From contig JAIWOS010000095.1 in NCBI GenBank assembly GCA_020217265.1, forward strand, positions 1 through 10,843: 10,843 bases of DNA, written 5' to 3'. The notes below the pieces were generated by a model that made no database searches, was not told where the DNA came from, and saw only the letters and a list, made by a program, of their open reading frames with translations. Both the position numbers and the translations under genes were made by a program. Shown piece after piece: positions 1 to 9,482 of this stretch. Origin of the DNA: Thiobacillus sp. Its GTDB lineage: Bacteria > Pseudomonadota > Gammaproteobacteria > Burkholderiales > Thiobacillaceae. Every line of letters begins with the position of its first letter. Within the stretch, counting starts at the first letter, position 1.

Positions 1-1
1 G

Positions 2-2667
<2,666 letters not shown>

Positions 2668-2671
<4 letters not shown>

Positions 2672-3234
2672 ACGAGGCAAGCGCAGCCACTCCACACCCC
2701 GGACGGCGCGGTCTGGTGGCCGCGTTGCTGGTCGCGGCGCTGCTGTTCGTGGCGGTGTGCGCGCTGGCCCTTTATGCATTCATCCTGAATGTCGATCTGG
2801 GCGAACTCAAGCGCCAGTTGTCGAAGGAAATCGAACTTCACCAGCAGTCCGAACGCTATCTCACTGAAACGCGCAACCAGCTCCTTGCCAGCCAGCGCGA
2901 GATAGAACAACTTCGTCAGCAACTCGCCTACAAGGAATCCGACTATCAGGCCGCGATCGCGGCCAAGCCCGCGCTCCCGGTGACGGTAAGCTTCCGCGCC
3001 TCGCGACTCGGCATGGGCCTGGTTGCGGTGATCCAGAACACCAGCGACCGCTATCTCACCGTGATGCTCTCGGTACGCAACCCCACCCTGTCGGCGGTGA
3101 AGCGCTTCAAGCTCGATCTCGAACCGCGCTCGACGACCGACTTCGGCCACCTCGAAGGCTGGCAGTTCGCCTCGGGCGACGAGTTCGCCCTGTACAACGA
3201 CGAGTTTGCCGCGCTCAAGCTGACCGTGCCTTGA
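2668..3234 (+). CDS. Small single-pass membrane protein with coiled coil
   Basis: I do not recognise this 188-residue protein. Residues 1-15 are a short basic cytoplasmic tail (HPGRRG). Residues 16-40 form one strongly hydrophobic helix. Residues 43-90 are rich in Glu, Gln, Lys, Arg and Leu with heptad-like spacing and should form a coiled coil. Residues 103-188 alternate hydrophobic and polar residues, like a small beta-sandwich (VTVSFRASRLGMGLVAVIQN, then a stretch rich in T, V and L). The likely topology is N-in with the coiled coil and C-terminal domain in the periplasm. The ATG overlaps the ppc stop, so expression is probably coupled to ppc, although nothing in the sequence links its function to carbon fixation. 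Its last 20 bases overlap the end of the convergent RND transporter gene. The CDS is well supported; its role is unknown. Confidence 0.85.
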
Positions 3235-5512
3235 GATTCTTTCCAGGGCCTGGCAGGCGCAGACCGAGGAGAGCCGGCATCAGCAACAGTTCGAATACCT
3301 GTCCTGCAAAGAGTCCTACGGCGCACAAAGTGCCAAAGTGCGCGGTGGGTCTGAAATCCGACAGGCCAAGCAGGCTGAATTGTGCAATCAACACCACCGA
3401 GATCGCGATTACGGCGCGTCCTGAGCTCTCGACGCTGCGAATTATTGCGAAGACCGGGCTCACACCCTGTCTGATGCGGTGCAGGTACCCGTGATAGAGA
3501 TGGATGGTGTCGTCTACGGTAATGCCTAGGATGATGGCGGCAATGAGTACGGTGGCGACGTCAAGCTCGATACCGGTGATTCCCATCACGACAAAGATGA
3601 AGAAAAGTGGCGCAAGATTGGGAATCAGGCAGATCAGTGCGCCACGGAAAGAACGGAACAGCAGTGCCATCAACAACAGGATTTGAATGAATGCTGATGC
3701 GAAGCTCTTGAGCTGACCGTTGACGATGCGGTCGGTCTGATCGGCGAACAGCTGGCCGGTGCCTGCCAGACTGATCTGGATGCCTTCGATCGGGTGTTCC
3801 GCCAGATGATGCTTGATGCGTTCTATTACCGTTTCGATTTTGTTTGCACCGTGCACGTTGAGACTCATGGCGATGCGACCACGCTGAAAATCTCGGTTGA
3901 CCAGTTCATAAAGGTCGTCACCGTCGTAAATCAGCAGCAGTTGTTCAACCAGTTTGCGGTTACCCGGTATGGCACTGGTTCCATGCGGCTCACCGCTGAA
4001 AGCGCGGTTCATTTCCTCCAGCAGGTCGACGAACGACAGGCTGCGGTCGATTTCAGGCTGTTTTTCCAGCCAGGTTTGTAACGCTTGTATCTGCCTCAGT
4101 CGGGCAGGGTCCTTGAGTGCGTCTCGATCACTGCCTGTGAGCACGATTTCCAAACCTGTAACACCGGCCAGATGACTTTCAACCTTGGTGGTGCTTTGGC
4201 TGATGGTGTGGTCTGGGCCAAAAAAGCCGAGCAAATTGGATTCGACCTTGACCTGCATGACTACCGGGATTGCCAGCAACACCAGCATGACTGTTCCTCC
4301 CAGCACCCACTTCGCACGGCGTAAGCTGAAGACCGAGACTGCGGCGGCAATGTGTCGTGCGCGGGCAAGGCCAGAACGCCTGCGCGGCCAGCGTGGCGTA
4401 TCCCATTTGACCAGTATGGGGGGTACCAGAATGAAGACCACGAAAAAAACGAACAGAGTACCTATCGCACCCGACATGCCGAAAGCCTGAACTGGCGGGA
4501 TGTCCACCCACAAGAAACTCAGCATCCCGGCACCTGTTGTCAGAACATTGAACAATCCGGGAACGAAGGTTTCCTTCAGTGCCCGGGCCACTCGTTCGCG
4601 GCGCGGCAGCAAAGCGACGCGCGCACGCTGGATGCCGGCGTAAAGATGCAGCAGGGTGGCCGTGGTGTAGGCTGCAATCAGTGTAGGGATCATTGCCGTG
4701 ACTGGCGTATAGGGCTGCCCGGAAAAAACCAGACCGCCTACGCTCGCCGCGACGGTCACGGACATGGCGAGCGCACCGATCAGCACCGGGCGGATTCGAC
4801 CTACCACCCACCACAGCAGTGCCATTCCGATAATGAAAGTCAACGGAATGAATATCGCGCTGTCACGCCAGATGGAACGCAACTCCTCGACGGTTTGTGC
4901 AATCAGCCCGGCTGTGGCCGTGCGGCGAGTCTGGAGTTTTTCGGCTGCGATGGCTTCATCCAGTGCGATCGCTATATCACGTCGTGCCAGACTTTCTTTC
5001 AGGAATTTCGGGCGTACCGCCAGTGCGACCGCACGCCCATCCCTGGAGGCAATGAGGCCGGGAGCAAAGGGGTCAGACAGCACGCGCGACTTCCACTCGC
5101 TGGGACTGCGTGTCGACAGCCTGTTGGCGTCGACCAGTGGCGCCACTGCAAAGCCATCGTCCGTGGCCTCGATATGCTCAACTGTGGTCAGGGTGAGTAC
5201 GCGATCGACAGAAGGATGCCGTTCCATGCGTTTTGCAACGCGGTCGAGCGCGGAAAGAAATTCATAGGAGTACAAGTCGTCGCCCTCGAACAGGGCAATC
5301 AAGGATTCGTCGTTCGGAAATTCCTTGAACAGCGATTCCCTCAACTGCATCGTTGGAGAATCTGGCGGCGAGTAGATGTCGAGAGCATTGTTGAAATGCA
5401 GCTGTAACAGCAACGGCACGGAAGCCAACAGGATTGCCATGGCGACACCCAGCGCTATCCATGGCGGCAGCATGCGCTCGCCGTTGATCCAGGGCTGCAG
5501 CAGCGTCTTCAT
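3215..5512 (-). CDS. RND superfamily (MMPL-type) inner-membrane transporter
   Basis: This 765-residue protein has the two-fold RND/MMPL layout. TM1 is at about 15-36, a periplasmic loop at 37-218, and TM2-6 lie between 219 and 368. TM7 is at about 402-421, a second loop at 422-603, and TM8-12 lie between 604 and 750. Family members use the proton gradient to move lipids or other hydrophobic molecules out of the inner membrane. TM10 carries the acidic pair expected for proton relay (ITVDDTIHL, D667 and D668). The matching helix of the first half reads IAAYTTATLLHL and has no acid. The gene is the last of a three-gene minus-strand operon, starting 13 bases after the barrel gene's stop. No strong ribosome site precedes the ATG, so coupling to the upstream gene is likely. 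Its lower GC content than the flanks suggests transfer. The family is secure, the substrate unknown. Confidence 0.9.
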   Translation of the reverse strand: MKTLLQPWINGERMLPPWIALGVAMAILLASVPLLLQLHFNNALDIYSPPDSPTMQLRESLFKEFPNDESLIALFEGDDLYSYEFLSALDRVAKRMERHPSVDRVLTLTTVEHIEATDDGFAVAPLVDANRLSTRSPSEWKSRVLSDPFAPGLIASRDGRAVALAVRPKFLKESLARRDIAIALDEAIAAEKLQTRRTATAGLIAQTVEELRSIWRDSAIFIPLTFIIGMALLWWVVGRIRPVLIGALAMSVTVAASVGGLVFSGQPYTPVTAMIPTLIAAYTTATLLHLYAGIQRARVALLPRRERVARALKETFVPGLFNVLTTGAGMLSFLWVDIPPVQAFGMSGAIGTLFVFFVVFILVPPILVKWDTPRWPRRRSGLARARHIAAAVSVFSLRRAKWVLGGTVMLVLLAIPVVMQVKVESNLLGFFGPDHTISQSTTKVESHLAGVTGLEIVLTGSDRDALKDPARLRQIQALQTWLEKQPEIDRSLSFVDLLEEMNRAFSGEPHGTSAIPGNRKLVEQLLLIYDGDDLYELVNRDFQRGRIAMSLNVHGANKIETVIERIKHHLAEHPIEGIQISLAGTGQLFADQTDRIVNGQLKSFASAFIQILLLMALLFRSFRGALICLIPNLAPLFFIFVVMGITGIELDVATVLIAAIILGITVDDTIHLYHGYLHRIRQGVSPVFAIIRSVESSGRAVIAISVVLIAQFSLLGLSDFRPTAHFGTLCAVGLFAGQVFELLLMPALLGLRLPGPGKNLKARSA

Positions 5513-5525
5513 GCGCGGGCAGAGA

Positions 5526-6986
5526 TCAGAAGCGGGTGCGCAGACCCAGCGTGATCAGCGCATGATCCTGTTGGAAGCCACCCAGAGTGCGTGTCTCGCC
5601 CTCGAAGTAATGCGCGGCGAGATAGAGTTCGTGCGGTTCCCAACCCGAATAACTGAGCTTTGGACCGAGATAGACGTCGCGTACGTTGAATCCGGTGGCG
5701 AAGCGCAGAGCTGCTTTCCAGCGTCCATTGCCGAACGTGGTTTCAATTTCCCCGTTGGCGCCGTAATACTCCTTCAATTCCAGGGAGTCCCTGCCGGTCT
5801 TGAGCGCGTGCGCCACAAGCTGCAGGTTAACGCGGGTGTCCTTGCCGCCAGGGAAGAACTCCATGGCGCCGATCCAGTCGAGCGCGTGTGTGCTGGCCAT
5901 GGTCGTGCTGGGGAGTGTATAAGGCACGTTGTCGGTATACCCAGCTTCCATCCGCCAAGTGATGCCGCCACGTACCAGTTCCAGGTCGGCGCCGGCAAAA
6001 TTGTTGAAGGGATGCACGCCGGTGAGTTTGAAATTGGGAAGGTCGAGCCTGTAATAAGGGAGCGACTGACGGGTGCGTGCCAATGTGATTCCCCAGTCGA
6101 AAGGTGTGCCGGTGCGGGTCAGGCGTACCGCACCCCCGCCACTGCCATGTTCATCCTCGTCGATTCGGGCTTGGTTCAACCAGCCGGTGAGTGCAGGGTC
6201 GATGCCTATGATCCGACGCGTTGTGCGATTGATCGGACTCCAGACGCTGGCGACATCCGGCAACTGGGCACCGCGAAAAACCGGCAGCCAGACCATATCA
6301 AGCTTGTAGTCGCCGAGTGTTTGCTCCCAACGGGCGGCTAGTTGGGCGCGTCGGCGGTCGGCGAGATCGTCCAGCGCAAAGCGAGTGACATCGATACGGC
6401 TGACCCGGTCGGCCAGTGGGACTTCATCCACGCGTCCCCAAACGATCGTTTGCGCGCCCAGGGTCAGTCGGGTATCGCCACTGCGGTAGCGTATATAAGT
6501 GTCGGCGAAGTCTGCCAGCAATTCATGGTGGCTGGCGAGCCCGCCAGCCTGACTCATGCCGTCGGCGCGTACACCGGCGCGGAGCTCCCAGGTGCGGTTG
6601 GGCTGCCAAACAACATGGGCACTTGTGCGCAACGTGGAATAAGTATCGGCCTCGGGGGCATTCGTCAGTACGCCGGTTTCAAGCAGAAAGTCGTCGATGC
6701 CTGCCTTGAGATCGGACTTAGGAGCACGCATTGGGGTTCTGCTGGCGCGAGTCGTCGATGGGAGCGGATCTTCAGGGGCTGCCGTCCGGGGTGTTATACC
6801 GGTCGGCGTATTTTCTGCCGATGCATTCTCTGCAGGGGAGGGACGGGGCTTTCGTGTTGTGGTGCGCGGAGGAGGCAGGTCGTCACTCGCGGCCGGTGTG
6901 GCGTTGCGCGGTGGAGGGAGGCTGTCGGTGCCATAGGCTGGCAGAGTGGCGAGGGCGAGACTCAGAGGCAGCAGCAGTCTGTTCAT
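5526..6986 (-). CDS. Outer-membrane beta-barrel protein with Pro-rich linker
   Basis: This 486-residue protein probably forms the outer-membrane part of the LolA-like/RND module. Residues 1-19 are a signal peptide (MNRLLLPLSLALATLPAYG). Residues 21-90 are a low-complexity segment rich in Pro, Thr, Ala and Arg, with the motif LPPPR occurring twice (23-27 and 37-41). From about 95 to the end, alternating aromatic/polar strands are typical of a beta-barrel, and the chain ends in Phe (LGLRTRF), the usual outer-membrane sorting signal. The block VWGRVDEV...DRVSRIDVTRF (182-203) recalls the conserved WG-D block of DUF1302-type barrels, but I cannot confirm that family. I chose the ATG at 6984-6986 because it gives a clean signal peptide and overlaps the upstream stop (ATGA). 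The frame stays open upstream to 7175, but that would put a long polar stretch ahead of the signal. The barrel assignment is good, the transported substance unknown. Confidence 0.82.
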   Translation of the reverse strand: MNRLLLPLSLALATLPAYGTDSLPPPRNATPAASDDLPPPRTTTRKPRPSPAENASAENTPTGITPRTAAPEDPLPSTTRASRTPMRAPKSDLKAGIDDFLLETGVLTNAPEADTYSTLRTSAHVVWQPNRTWELRAGVRADGMSQAGGLASHHELLADFADTYIRYRSGDTRLTLGAQTIVWGRVDEVPLADRVSRIDVTRFALDDLADRRRAQLAARWEQTLGDYKLDMVWLPVFRGAQLPDVASVWSPINRTTRRIIGIDPALTGWLNQARIDEDEHGSGGGAVRLTRTGTPFDWGITLARTRQSLPYYRLDLPNFKLTGVHPFNNFAGADLELVRGGITWRMEAGYTDNVPYTLPSTTMASTHALDWIGAMEFFPGGKDTRVNLQLVAHALKTGRDSLELKEYYGANGEIETTFGNGRWKAALRFATGFNVRDVYLGPKLSYSGWEPHELYLAAHYFEGETRTLGGFQQDHALITLGLRTRF

Positions 6987-7795
6987 GGGCGATAGTCCGA
7001 TTCCAGGCTCTCGTCGGCAAGAGTCTGGGGGGTGAATAGTTTGGCTGGCAGTTTCTGGTCGTAGACAGCCGTGTCGATGACCATCCGGGTTTCGTGACCG
7101 GTCTGTAGATCGGTCATGCGGCTGTCGGTGAGCGTCCAGTAGCCTTGTGTGCGTTTCTTTGAGCGAAGCAGCCATCGCTTGCTGGGGGTGTTCGCATCAT
7201 TCTCGAAGTAGTCGATGCGCTGTGGGATATCGGTGGCGGCATCGATCCAGCTGATGCGTTTGAGGTAGACCGACTCCCTGGGATCGACCGGCGTGCTTTC
7301 CAGAACGTCGCACAGAATGCCGTTTTCGATCTGCTTGCCGAGCAGGCGGTGGCGGTCCTTGGTGGGTTTGCGTTCTTGCAGGTCCTCGAAATACAAATCG
7401 GAACCGACGAAACGCCCGCCCTTGCGGTCGCTGGAGATACGGCGCACCCGATCGAGCGCAGGCAGGTACAACCACTGGTCGGTGTTCCCATCCGCCTTGT
7501 CTATGCTGAGAAGGCCGGTACCTGCAATGTCCTCGGGGTCGAGGAAACGCACCAGGTTGGCGGTTTCGCCGGCGGATTTGTCGAGCCGATAGGTGACGAG
7601 TTCACGGATGCGCGGGGCGCGACCTTTTTCAGTCAGCACCATGCGGCCGAGCGTGGTGAGGTCGCGACCATTGGGGCGATCGTAAACGCGCTGTGCGAGG
7701 TCACTCGCTTCGTCCGCGCGGGCGGGAGATAGCAGGACCGAGCAGGCCAGCAGCGCAGCAATCAGACCCTGCAGCGTCTGGGAACGAAAATGCAT
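6983..7795 (-). CDS. LolA-like periplasmic lipid-carrier-type protein
   Basis: This 270-residue protein has a signal peptide ending about ARA|DEA (cleavage after A27) and lacks a lipobox, so it should be soluble in the periplasm. Residues 85-140 carry the typical block of LolA-like 'outer membrane lipoprotein-sorting' proteins: DPEDIAGTGLLSID, QWLYLPALDRVRRIS, then RKGGRFVGSDLYFEDL. These proteins adopt an open half-barrel fold that can hold an acyl chain. They are distinct from the housekeeping LolA, which carries lipoproteins and is shorter. Family members commonly sit next to RND/MMPL transporters, as here. It is first in the operon and overlaps the barrel gene by ATGA, so all three products are likely made together. 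The inferred job is to shuttle a hydrophobic ligand from the RND pump to the barrel. The perfect dyad at 7812-7828, 17 bases before the ATG, is a candidate control site. No clear ribosome site is visible. Confidence 0.9.
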   Translation of the reverse strand: MHFRSQTLQGLIAALLACSVLLSPARADEASDLAQRVYDRPNGRDLTTLGRMVLTEKGRAPRIRELVTYRLDKSAGETANLVRFLDPEDIAGTGLLSIDKADGNTDQWLYLPALDRVRRISSDRKGGRFVGSDLYFEDLQERKPTKDRHRLLGKQIENGILCDVLESTPVDPRESVYLKRISWIDAATDIPQRIDYFENDANTPSKRWLLRSKKRTQGYWTLTDSRMTDLQTGHETRMVIDTAVYDQKLPAKLFTPQTLADESLESDYRP

Positions 7796-7811
7796 GGGCT
7801 AAGAGTGGGGA

Positions 7812-7828
7812 TTGAATCCTGTATTCAA
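7812..7828. promoter_or_regulatory. Perfect dyad TTGAAT-N5-ATTCAA, candidate operator
   Basis: Arms TTGAAT (7812-7817) and ATTCAA (7823-7828) are perfect inverted repeats around the spacer CCTGT. The dyad's near edge is 17 bases upstream of the ATG of the LolA-like gene, within a 152-base divergent intergenic region. Size and symmetry fit a dimeric repressor site, and the position would block transcription of the minus-strand operon. It is not a match to the FNR/Anr box (TTGAT-N4-ATCAA) expected for anaerobic hemN control, because spacing and arm sequence differ. No regulator gene lies in the window. The dyad is directly seen; the operator role is inferred. Confidence 0.45.
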
Positions 7829-7906
7829 CGGGCTTCCAGAGACGAACTTTACCGCAATTCGCCCAGGCTAAGTTTGACTGCCGACTGGATTTTCAGGCCG
7901 CTTTGT

Positions 7907-7923
7907 GATAAAAAGGATAAAAA
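7907..7923 (+). repeat. Tandem GATAAAAA repeat upstream of hemN
   Basis: GATAAAAA occurs at 7907-7914 and again at 7916-7923, separated by one G, giving a 9-base repeat unit in an otherwise GC-rich region. The first copy follows TGT, so TGT-GATAAA resembles an extended -10 element (4 of 6 matches to TATAAT), which would place a transcription start about 30 bases before hemN. No good -35 sits at the right distance: TTGACT at 7874-7879 is 27 bases away. The repeat is certain; its use as a promoter is weakly supported. Confidence 0.4.
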
Positions 7924-7932
7924 TGTCCTTTT
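7911..7932 (+). promoter_or_regulatory. Perfect 7-bp dyad AAAAGGA-N8-TCCTTTT before hemN
   Basis: The arms at 7911-7917 and 7926-7932 are perfectly complementary with an 8-base loop. The dyad lies just 4 bases ahead of the hemN ribosome site and overlaps the GATAAAAA repeats. It could be a protein-binding site at the promoter or a hairpin in the leader RNA. The right arm's CCTT could instead pair with the AAGG of the ribosome site, so two alternative structures are possible. The dyad is seen; the function is inferred. Confidence 0.4.
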
Positions 7933-7936
7933 CCGT

Positions 7937-7940
7937 AAGG
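7937..7940 (+). promoter_or_regulatory. hemN ribosome binding site (AAGG)
   Basis: AAGG within TAAGGTAA ends 7 bases before the ATG at 7948. This supports that start, and so does the protein length: 456 residues against 457 in E. coli HemN. Confidence 0.6.
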
Positions 7941-7947
7941 TAACGTC

Positions 7948-9318
7948 ATGACGTCGAAGACTCTGGACCTGCTGCGCAAATACAGCGTGCCGGGACCGCG
8001 CTACACGTCCTACCCTACCGCGCCGTATTTCCACACCGATTTCGGCGAGGCGAGCTGGCTGGAGGCCCTGGCGACGCCGGCAGCGGGGCGGGGACTGTCG
8101 CTGTACGCGCACATCCCCTTCTGCGATTCGCTCTGCTACTACTGCGGCTGCAACATGGTCGCCACGCGCGACTACGGCAAGACGACGCCGTATCTCGCCG
8201 CGATCGAGCGGGAAATGGCTGAAACCGCCGCACGCATTGATGGCTCGCGGCTGGCGCACCAGCTGCACTGGGGCGGCGGCACGCCCACCTACCTGAATCC
8301 CGACGACATCCGCCGGTTGATGGACACGATGAAGCGGCATTTCAGGCTGACGCCCGACGCCGAGGTGAGCTGCGAGGTCGACCCGCGCGAACTCACGCGC
8401 GCGCATCTGGAGGCGCTGCGCGAATCGGGGTTTAATCGCGTTTCCTTCGGCGTGCAGGACATGGACCCGGCGGTGCAGCAGGCGGTGAACCGCATCCAGT
8501 CCGCCGAACTCATCCGGCAGGTGATGGACTGGTCGCGCGAGCTGGGCTTTTCCAGCATCAACCTCGACCTCATCGTGGGGCTGCCGAAGCAGACGGTGGA
8601 AAGCTTCCGCCGCACGCTTGCGCAGGTGGTGGGCTGGGCGCCCGACCGGCTGGCGGTGTTCGCCTACGCGCACGTGCCCTGGCTGAAAAAGCACCAGCAG
8701 CTCATCCGCGACGCCGATCTGCCCGACGCCGCCGCGCGCCTGGGCCTGCAGCAGGCGGTGAACGAAATGCTGGGCGAGGCGGGCTACGTCAACATCGGGC
8801 TGGACCATTTCGCGCGGCCCGAGGACGAACTGGTGCGCGCGCAGCAGAACAAGACGCTGTGGCGCAACTTCCAGGGCTACACCACGCACAAGGACAGCGA
8901 CATCCTCGCCTTCGGCGTCTCCAGCATCAGCCAGACCGCCGACGTCTACATGCAGAACGAAAAGAATCTCAAGCGCTACCAGGAGCGGGTGGGGCAGAGC
9001 GGGTTCGCCGTCGAGCGCGGCATCCGCCTCACGCGCGACGACCAGATCCGCCGCGACGCCATTACCCAGGTGATGTGCGACCTGGAACTCGACTTCGCGC
9101 GTTTCGGCGAGAGGTGGAACATCGCGTTCGCCGATTACTTCGCCGAGGCGCTCGCCGACCTGCGCCCGCTGGCGGACGACGGCCTCGTCGAACTCGGCAG
9201 CGACCGCATCGCCGTGACCGAGACGGGCCGGATCTTCCTGCGCAACATCGGCATGTGCTTCGACCGCTACCTGAAGGACGCCGCCAGCGACAAGCCGCGC
9301 TATTCGCGCACCGCCTGA
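7948..9318 (+). CDS. hemN: Oxygen-independent coproporphyrinogen III dehydrogenase
   Basis: HemN is a cytoplasmic radical-SAM enzyme that converts coproporphyrinogen III to protoporphyrinogen IX when oxygen is absent, in haem synthesis. The protein is 456 residues. PRYTSYPT (17-24) is the N-terminal substrate-side motif of true HemN. HIPFCDSLCYYCGC supplies the CX3CX2CXC iron-sulphur ligands at C59, C63, C66 and C68. GGGTPTYL (109-116) is the SAM-binding glycine motif. NFQGYTTHKDSDILAFGVSSIS and RGIRLTRDDQIRRD match the C-terminal HemN domain. These features separate it from HemW, which lacks the N-terminal trip-wire and the full CX3CX2CXC pattern. The gene stands alone, divergent from the LolA-like operon. 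No FNR/Anr box was found upstream, although such control is common for this gene in other bacteria. Codon use is GC-rich like ppc, so it belongs to the host chromosome. Confidence 0.97.
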   Translation: MTSKTLDLLRKYSVPGPRYTSYPTAPYFHTDFGEASWLEALATPAAGRGLSLYAHIPFCDSLCYYCGCNMVATRDYGKTTPYLAAIEREMAETAARIDGSRLAHQLHWGGGTPTYLNPDDIRRLMDTMKRHFRLTPDAEVSCEVDPRELTRAHLEALRESGFNRVSFGVQDMDPAVQQAVNRIQSAELIRQVMDWSRELGFSSINLDLIVGLPKQTVESFRRTLAQVVGWAPDRLAVFAYAHVPWLKKHQQLIRDADLPDAAARLGLQQAVNEMLGEAGYVNIGLDHFARPEDELVRAQQNKTLWRNFQGYTTHKDSDILAFGVSSISQTADVYMQNEKNLKRYQERVGQSGFAVERGIRLTRDDQIRRDAITQVMCDLELDFARFGERWNIAFADYFAEALADLRPLADDGLVELGSDRIAVTETGRIFLRNIGMCFDRYLKDAASDKPRYSRTA

Positions 9319-9322
9319 AGCC

Positions 9323-9335
9323 CGGGCTGAGCCCG
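9323..9335 (+). terminator. Weak GC hairpin after hemN, possible terminator
   Basis: CGGGCT-G-AGCCCG begins 4 bases after the hemN stop and can form a 5-bp GC stem with loop TGA. No run of T follows (the next bases are CCCCAAGCC), so intrinsic termination is doubtful. It is listed only because nothing better lies between hemN and the next gene. Confidence 0.22.
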
Positions 9336-9432
9336 CCCCAAGCCTTTCCCAAGAATTCCGGAACTAGAGTGCCAGTCAACGGGCACGCTGGAACCGGGTC
9401 ATGCTGATCCGTCCCGGCGCTGCATCCGGCAG

Positions 9433-9454
9433 GGCTCGCGTGTCCACGCGAGCC
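9433..9454 (+). promoter_or_regulatory. Perfect 10-bp dyad upstream of the PEP-CTERM gene
   Basis: GGCTCGCGTG (9433-9442) and CACGCGAGCC (9445-9454) are perfect inverted repeats separated by TC. As RNA this forms a strong 9-bp stem with the tetraloop GUCC. It ends 28 bases before the ATG and 13 bases before the ribosome site. It could be an operator, a leader hairpin, or the end of an upstream transcript, though it has no U tract. The structure is certain, the role is not. Confidence 0.45.
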
Positions 9455-9467
9455 GGCAATGTTCGAT

Positions 9468-9477
9468 GAGGAAAGGG
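9468..9477 (+). promoter_or_regulatory. Purine-rich ribosome binding site GAGGAAAGGG
   Basis: This purine run ends 5 bases before the ATG at 9483. It selects that start over the in-frame ATG at 9459, which would add an acidic stretch (MFDEERES) ahead of the signal peptide and has no ribosome site. Confidence 0.65.
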
Positions 9478-9482
9478 AAAGC

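Noticed and set aside
3243..3253. CCAGGGCCTGG palindrome near the convergent gene ends as a terminator
   Set aside because: It lies inside the RND coding sequence, the stem is short and no T run follows.
4352..5407. 351-codon plus-strand frame opposite the RND gene
   Set aside because: Rich in Cys, Arg and Gln with no domain, and lies wholly over a well-supported transporter gene.
5376..6341. 321-codon plus-strand frame opposite the barrel gene
   Set aside because: No motif or signal peptide; the barrel on the other strand has a signal peptide and the terminal Phe signal.
7874..7912. TTGACT and GATAAA as a sigma-70 promoter pair for hemN
   Set aside because: The spacing is 27 bases, far from the usual 16-18. 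Only the extended -10 resemblance is kept, at low confidence.
7796..7947. FNR/Anr box for anaerobic control of hemN
   Set aside because: No TTGAT-N4-ATCAA was found; the nearest dyad has TTGAAT arms with a 5-base spacer and sits next to the other gene.
7849..8889. Open frame of 346 codons on the minus strand opposite hemN
   Set aside because: Its translation is Arg/Gln/His-rich with no domain, and hemN on the other strand has every catalytic motif. Long antisense frames are expected in GC-rich genes.
9390..9408. Sigma-54-like promoter TGGAAC...ATGCT before the PEP-CTERM gene
   Set aside because: PEP-CTERM genes can be RpoN-controlled, but here GG and GC are 11 bases apart instead of the required 10, and the -24 element has a mismatch.
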